The translations under genes and the position numbers were made by a program. 8,700 bases of DNA. It comes from an uncultured Porphyromonadaceae bacterium. GTDB lineage: Bacteria; Bacteroidota; Bacteroidia; Bacteroidales; Muribaculaceae. Positions 7,453-8,700 of the stretch are shown here, piece after piece. Positions within the stretch are counted from its first letter, which is position 1; every line of letters begins with the position of its first letter. Location of the stretch: positions 1 to 8,700 of the forward strand of contig CAMWLX010000126.1 in assembly GCA_947175225.1 (NCBI GenBank), in the 5' to 3' direction. The notes beneath the pieces were generated by a model. It worked only from the letters and a program-made list of their open reading frames with translations, was not told where the DNA came from and ran no database searches.

Positions 7453-8620
7453 TTGTAGCTCCTCAGTCTCCTACCGCTATCCCTATTGTTTCAATTCACG
7501 CACCCGTGTAGGGTGCGACGTGACAAGCAATGTGCCATTCGGAAGCATAGAGGTGTTTCAATTCACGCACCCGTGTAGGGTGCGACCCTGCATCTTCGGA
7601 TGCTTGCCGGGACTATAAAATGTTTCAATTCACGCACCCGTGTAGGGTGCGACACAGACTATAACACACTACAATATTAGAGTGATAAGTTTCAATTCAC
7701 GCACCCGTGTAGGGTGCGACATAGTTTATAATTCTAATAATCTTTTTTATAATGTTTCAATTCACGCACCCGTGTAGGGTGCGACTTGAGAGTTGCAACA
7801 TATTACACCATTTTTTTTGTTTCAATTCACGCACCCGTGTAGGGTGCGACCTGCCATTGGGTATACATGTGATATCTCAGCTATAGTTTCAATTCACGCA
7901 CCCGTGTAGGGTGCGACTCGAATGTGAAATCATTGACAAATCCTTCCATAAAGTTTCAATTCACGCACCCGTGTAGGGTGCGACATCCCGTGCTGTAGAT
8001 TTCTTCTGCGTGGTCATGTTTCAATTCACGCACCCGTGTAGGGTGCGACTTTGCCATTGACGGTCACTATGATTTGCGCTTTTGAAGTTTCAATTCACGC
8101 ACCCGTGTAGGGTGCGACGCCGGAAGATTTGCTCTACCGCGCCCCGCTCATGACGTTTCAATTCACGCACCCGTGTAGGGTGCGACTATCAGAGTGGTAG
8201 GCGTGAAGGGCATCTACATGGTTTCAATTCACGCACCCGTGTAGGGTGCGACGCTGCAAAGAAACAGCAGGGCAAAAAATCAAAAAAAGTTTCAATTCAC
8301 GCACCCGTGTAGGGTGCGACCCTAAAAGTCCCATATTTATGATGATAAGAAGTTGTTTCAATTCACGCACCCGTGTAGGGTGCGACTCTCCTGCTGAGCC
8401 GGGACGATGAGGAAAAGCAGTTTCAATTCACGCACCCGTGTAGGGTGCGACGCCTTTCTCTCCCTGGGGTGCTAATAGCCGATTGAGTTTCAATTCACGC
8501 ACCCGTGTAGGGTGCGACCAAATTTTTGCTGATTCAGTTATCTCAATTATCTGGTTTCAATTCACGCACCCGTGTAGGGTGCGACTTTCTGAAATAGTTG
8601 AATTACATAGAAAAGGTATT

Positions 8621-8647
8621 GTTTCAATTCACGCACCCGTGTAGGGT
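8621..8647 (-). repeat. Broken rightmost CRISPR repeat (27 of 32 bp)
   Basis: The first 27 plus-strand bases match the consensus perfectly, then GCGAC is replaced by TGTAA. The lost bases form the outer three pairs of the repeat stem, leaving about four (ACCC with GGGT). In the inferred orientation this is the leader-adjacent repeat, which should be the template for new repeats and hence intact. Its abrupt end suggests a junction rather than gradual decay. Confidence 0.85.
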
Positions 8648-8700
8648 TGTAATCGGTAATTTTGCATCCTCAGAAATCGGGAGAGTAAAATCCCCAGTTT
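8648..8700. other. Right flank of the array: leader remnant or mobile-element edge
   Basis: Only 53 bp are visible. They contain no repeat copy and no usable ORF. The segment starts TGTAATCGGTAATTTTGC, and AATCGG recurs (8651-8656, 8675-8680). If the array is transcribed leftward, this is where the leader should lie. Alternatively, GTAA at 8649 resembles the 5'-GTAA termini known for IS66-family insertion sequences. The window ends too soon to decide. Confidence 0.35.

Larger units (their letters stand above)
6085..8652 (-). CRISPR. Type I-C CRISPR array, 39 repeat units and 38 spacers
   Basis: A 32-bp repeat recurs every 65-69 bp. On the plus strand it runs from GTTTCAATTC to GGGTGCGAC and contains a 7-bp stem (CGCACCC and GGGTGCG) with a 5-nt loop. 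On the minus strand it starts GTCGCACCC and ends TGAATTGAAAC, the I-C pattern processed by Cas5c/d to leave an 11-nt 5' handle. Transcription is therefore inferred to run leftward. Repeats start at 6085, 6151, 6218, 6284, 6351, 6418, 6485, 6551, 6618, 6685, 6751, 6820, 6888, 6955, 7023, 7092, 7157, 7223, 7288, 7355, 7421, 7488, 7555, 7622, 7689, 7754, 7819, 7886, 7953, 8018, 8087, 8155, 8221, 8289, 8355, 8420, 8487, 8554 and 8621. Spacers are 33-37 bp, mostly 35, and I saw no duplicates. Repeats are identical except at 6085, 7288, 7421 and 8621. No cas gene is present; it should lie to the right. Subtype is inferred from the repeat alone. Confidence 0.96.

Noticed and set aside
8289..8320. Repeat hairpin followed by the T-run of the next spacer as an intrinsic terminator in the leftward transcript.
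   Set aside because: The 11-nt handle separates the stem from the T-run, too far for an intrinsic terminator, and the array continues well beyond it.
6085..8652. Rightward array orientation (leader at the AT-rich left flank).
   Set aside because: The type I-C crRNA strand ends in ATTGAAAC, which is the minus strand here, and the left terminal repeat plus relics show age-related decay. The broken right repeat is the only evidence for the opposite view and has a simpler explanation as a junction.

Overview
The window looks like chromosomal DNA of a Bacteroidota bacterium, most likely a gut member of the Bacteroidales. The evidence is two secreted plant-polysaccharide enzymes of the kind found in that order, a Por-type (T9SS-like) C-terminal module on one of them, a perfect Bacteroidota -7 promoter element (TATCTTTG) before the third gene, and no clear Shine-Dalgarno sequences. 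I cannot fix the genus.

Left half (1-4960): two rightward genes 70 bp apart. The first encodes a secreted family-43 glycoside hydrolase (arabinofuranosidase/xylosidase type) with a C-terminal beta-sandwich and a beta-trefoil-like domain. The second encodes a large secreted family-1 polysaccharide lyase (pectate lyase) with a Ca-binding loop, two FN3 domains and a sorting-type C-terminus. Together they fit pectin degradation, with the lyase cutting the backbone and the GH43 enzyme removing side-chain sugars. They may be the end of a larger locus. A stem-loop sits between them, and a 16-bp perfect inverted repeat lies after the second gene.

Middle (5045-5756): a convergent leftward sanA homologue (envelope-barrier membrane protein, DUF218 family) with its own promoter.

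Right half (about 5814-8700): a CRISPR array whose 32-bp repeat matches the type I-C pattern. There are 39 repeat units (37 full-length near-consensus, one degenerate at the left, one broken at the right) and 38 spacers of 33-37 bp. No cas gene is in the window. The repeat orientation (the crRNA strand ends in ATTGAAAC) and the degenerate repeat at the left indicate leftward transcription, with the leader and probably the cas operon beyond the right edge.

Two points go beyond an ordinary array call. Left of the first recognisable repeat, a ladder of increasingly decayed repeat relics continues in the same 67-bp register for about 270 bp. At the right, the last repeat matches perfectly for 27 bases and then stops abruptly at 8647/8648, next to a GTAATCGG sequence. 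That looks more like an insertion or rearrangement junction than a normal leader-repeat boundary. Apart from these, I see no evidence of a new biological system.
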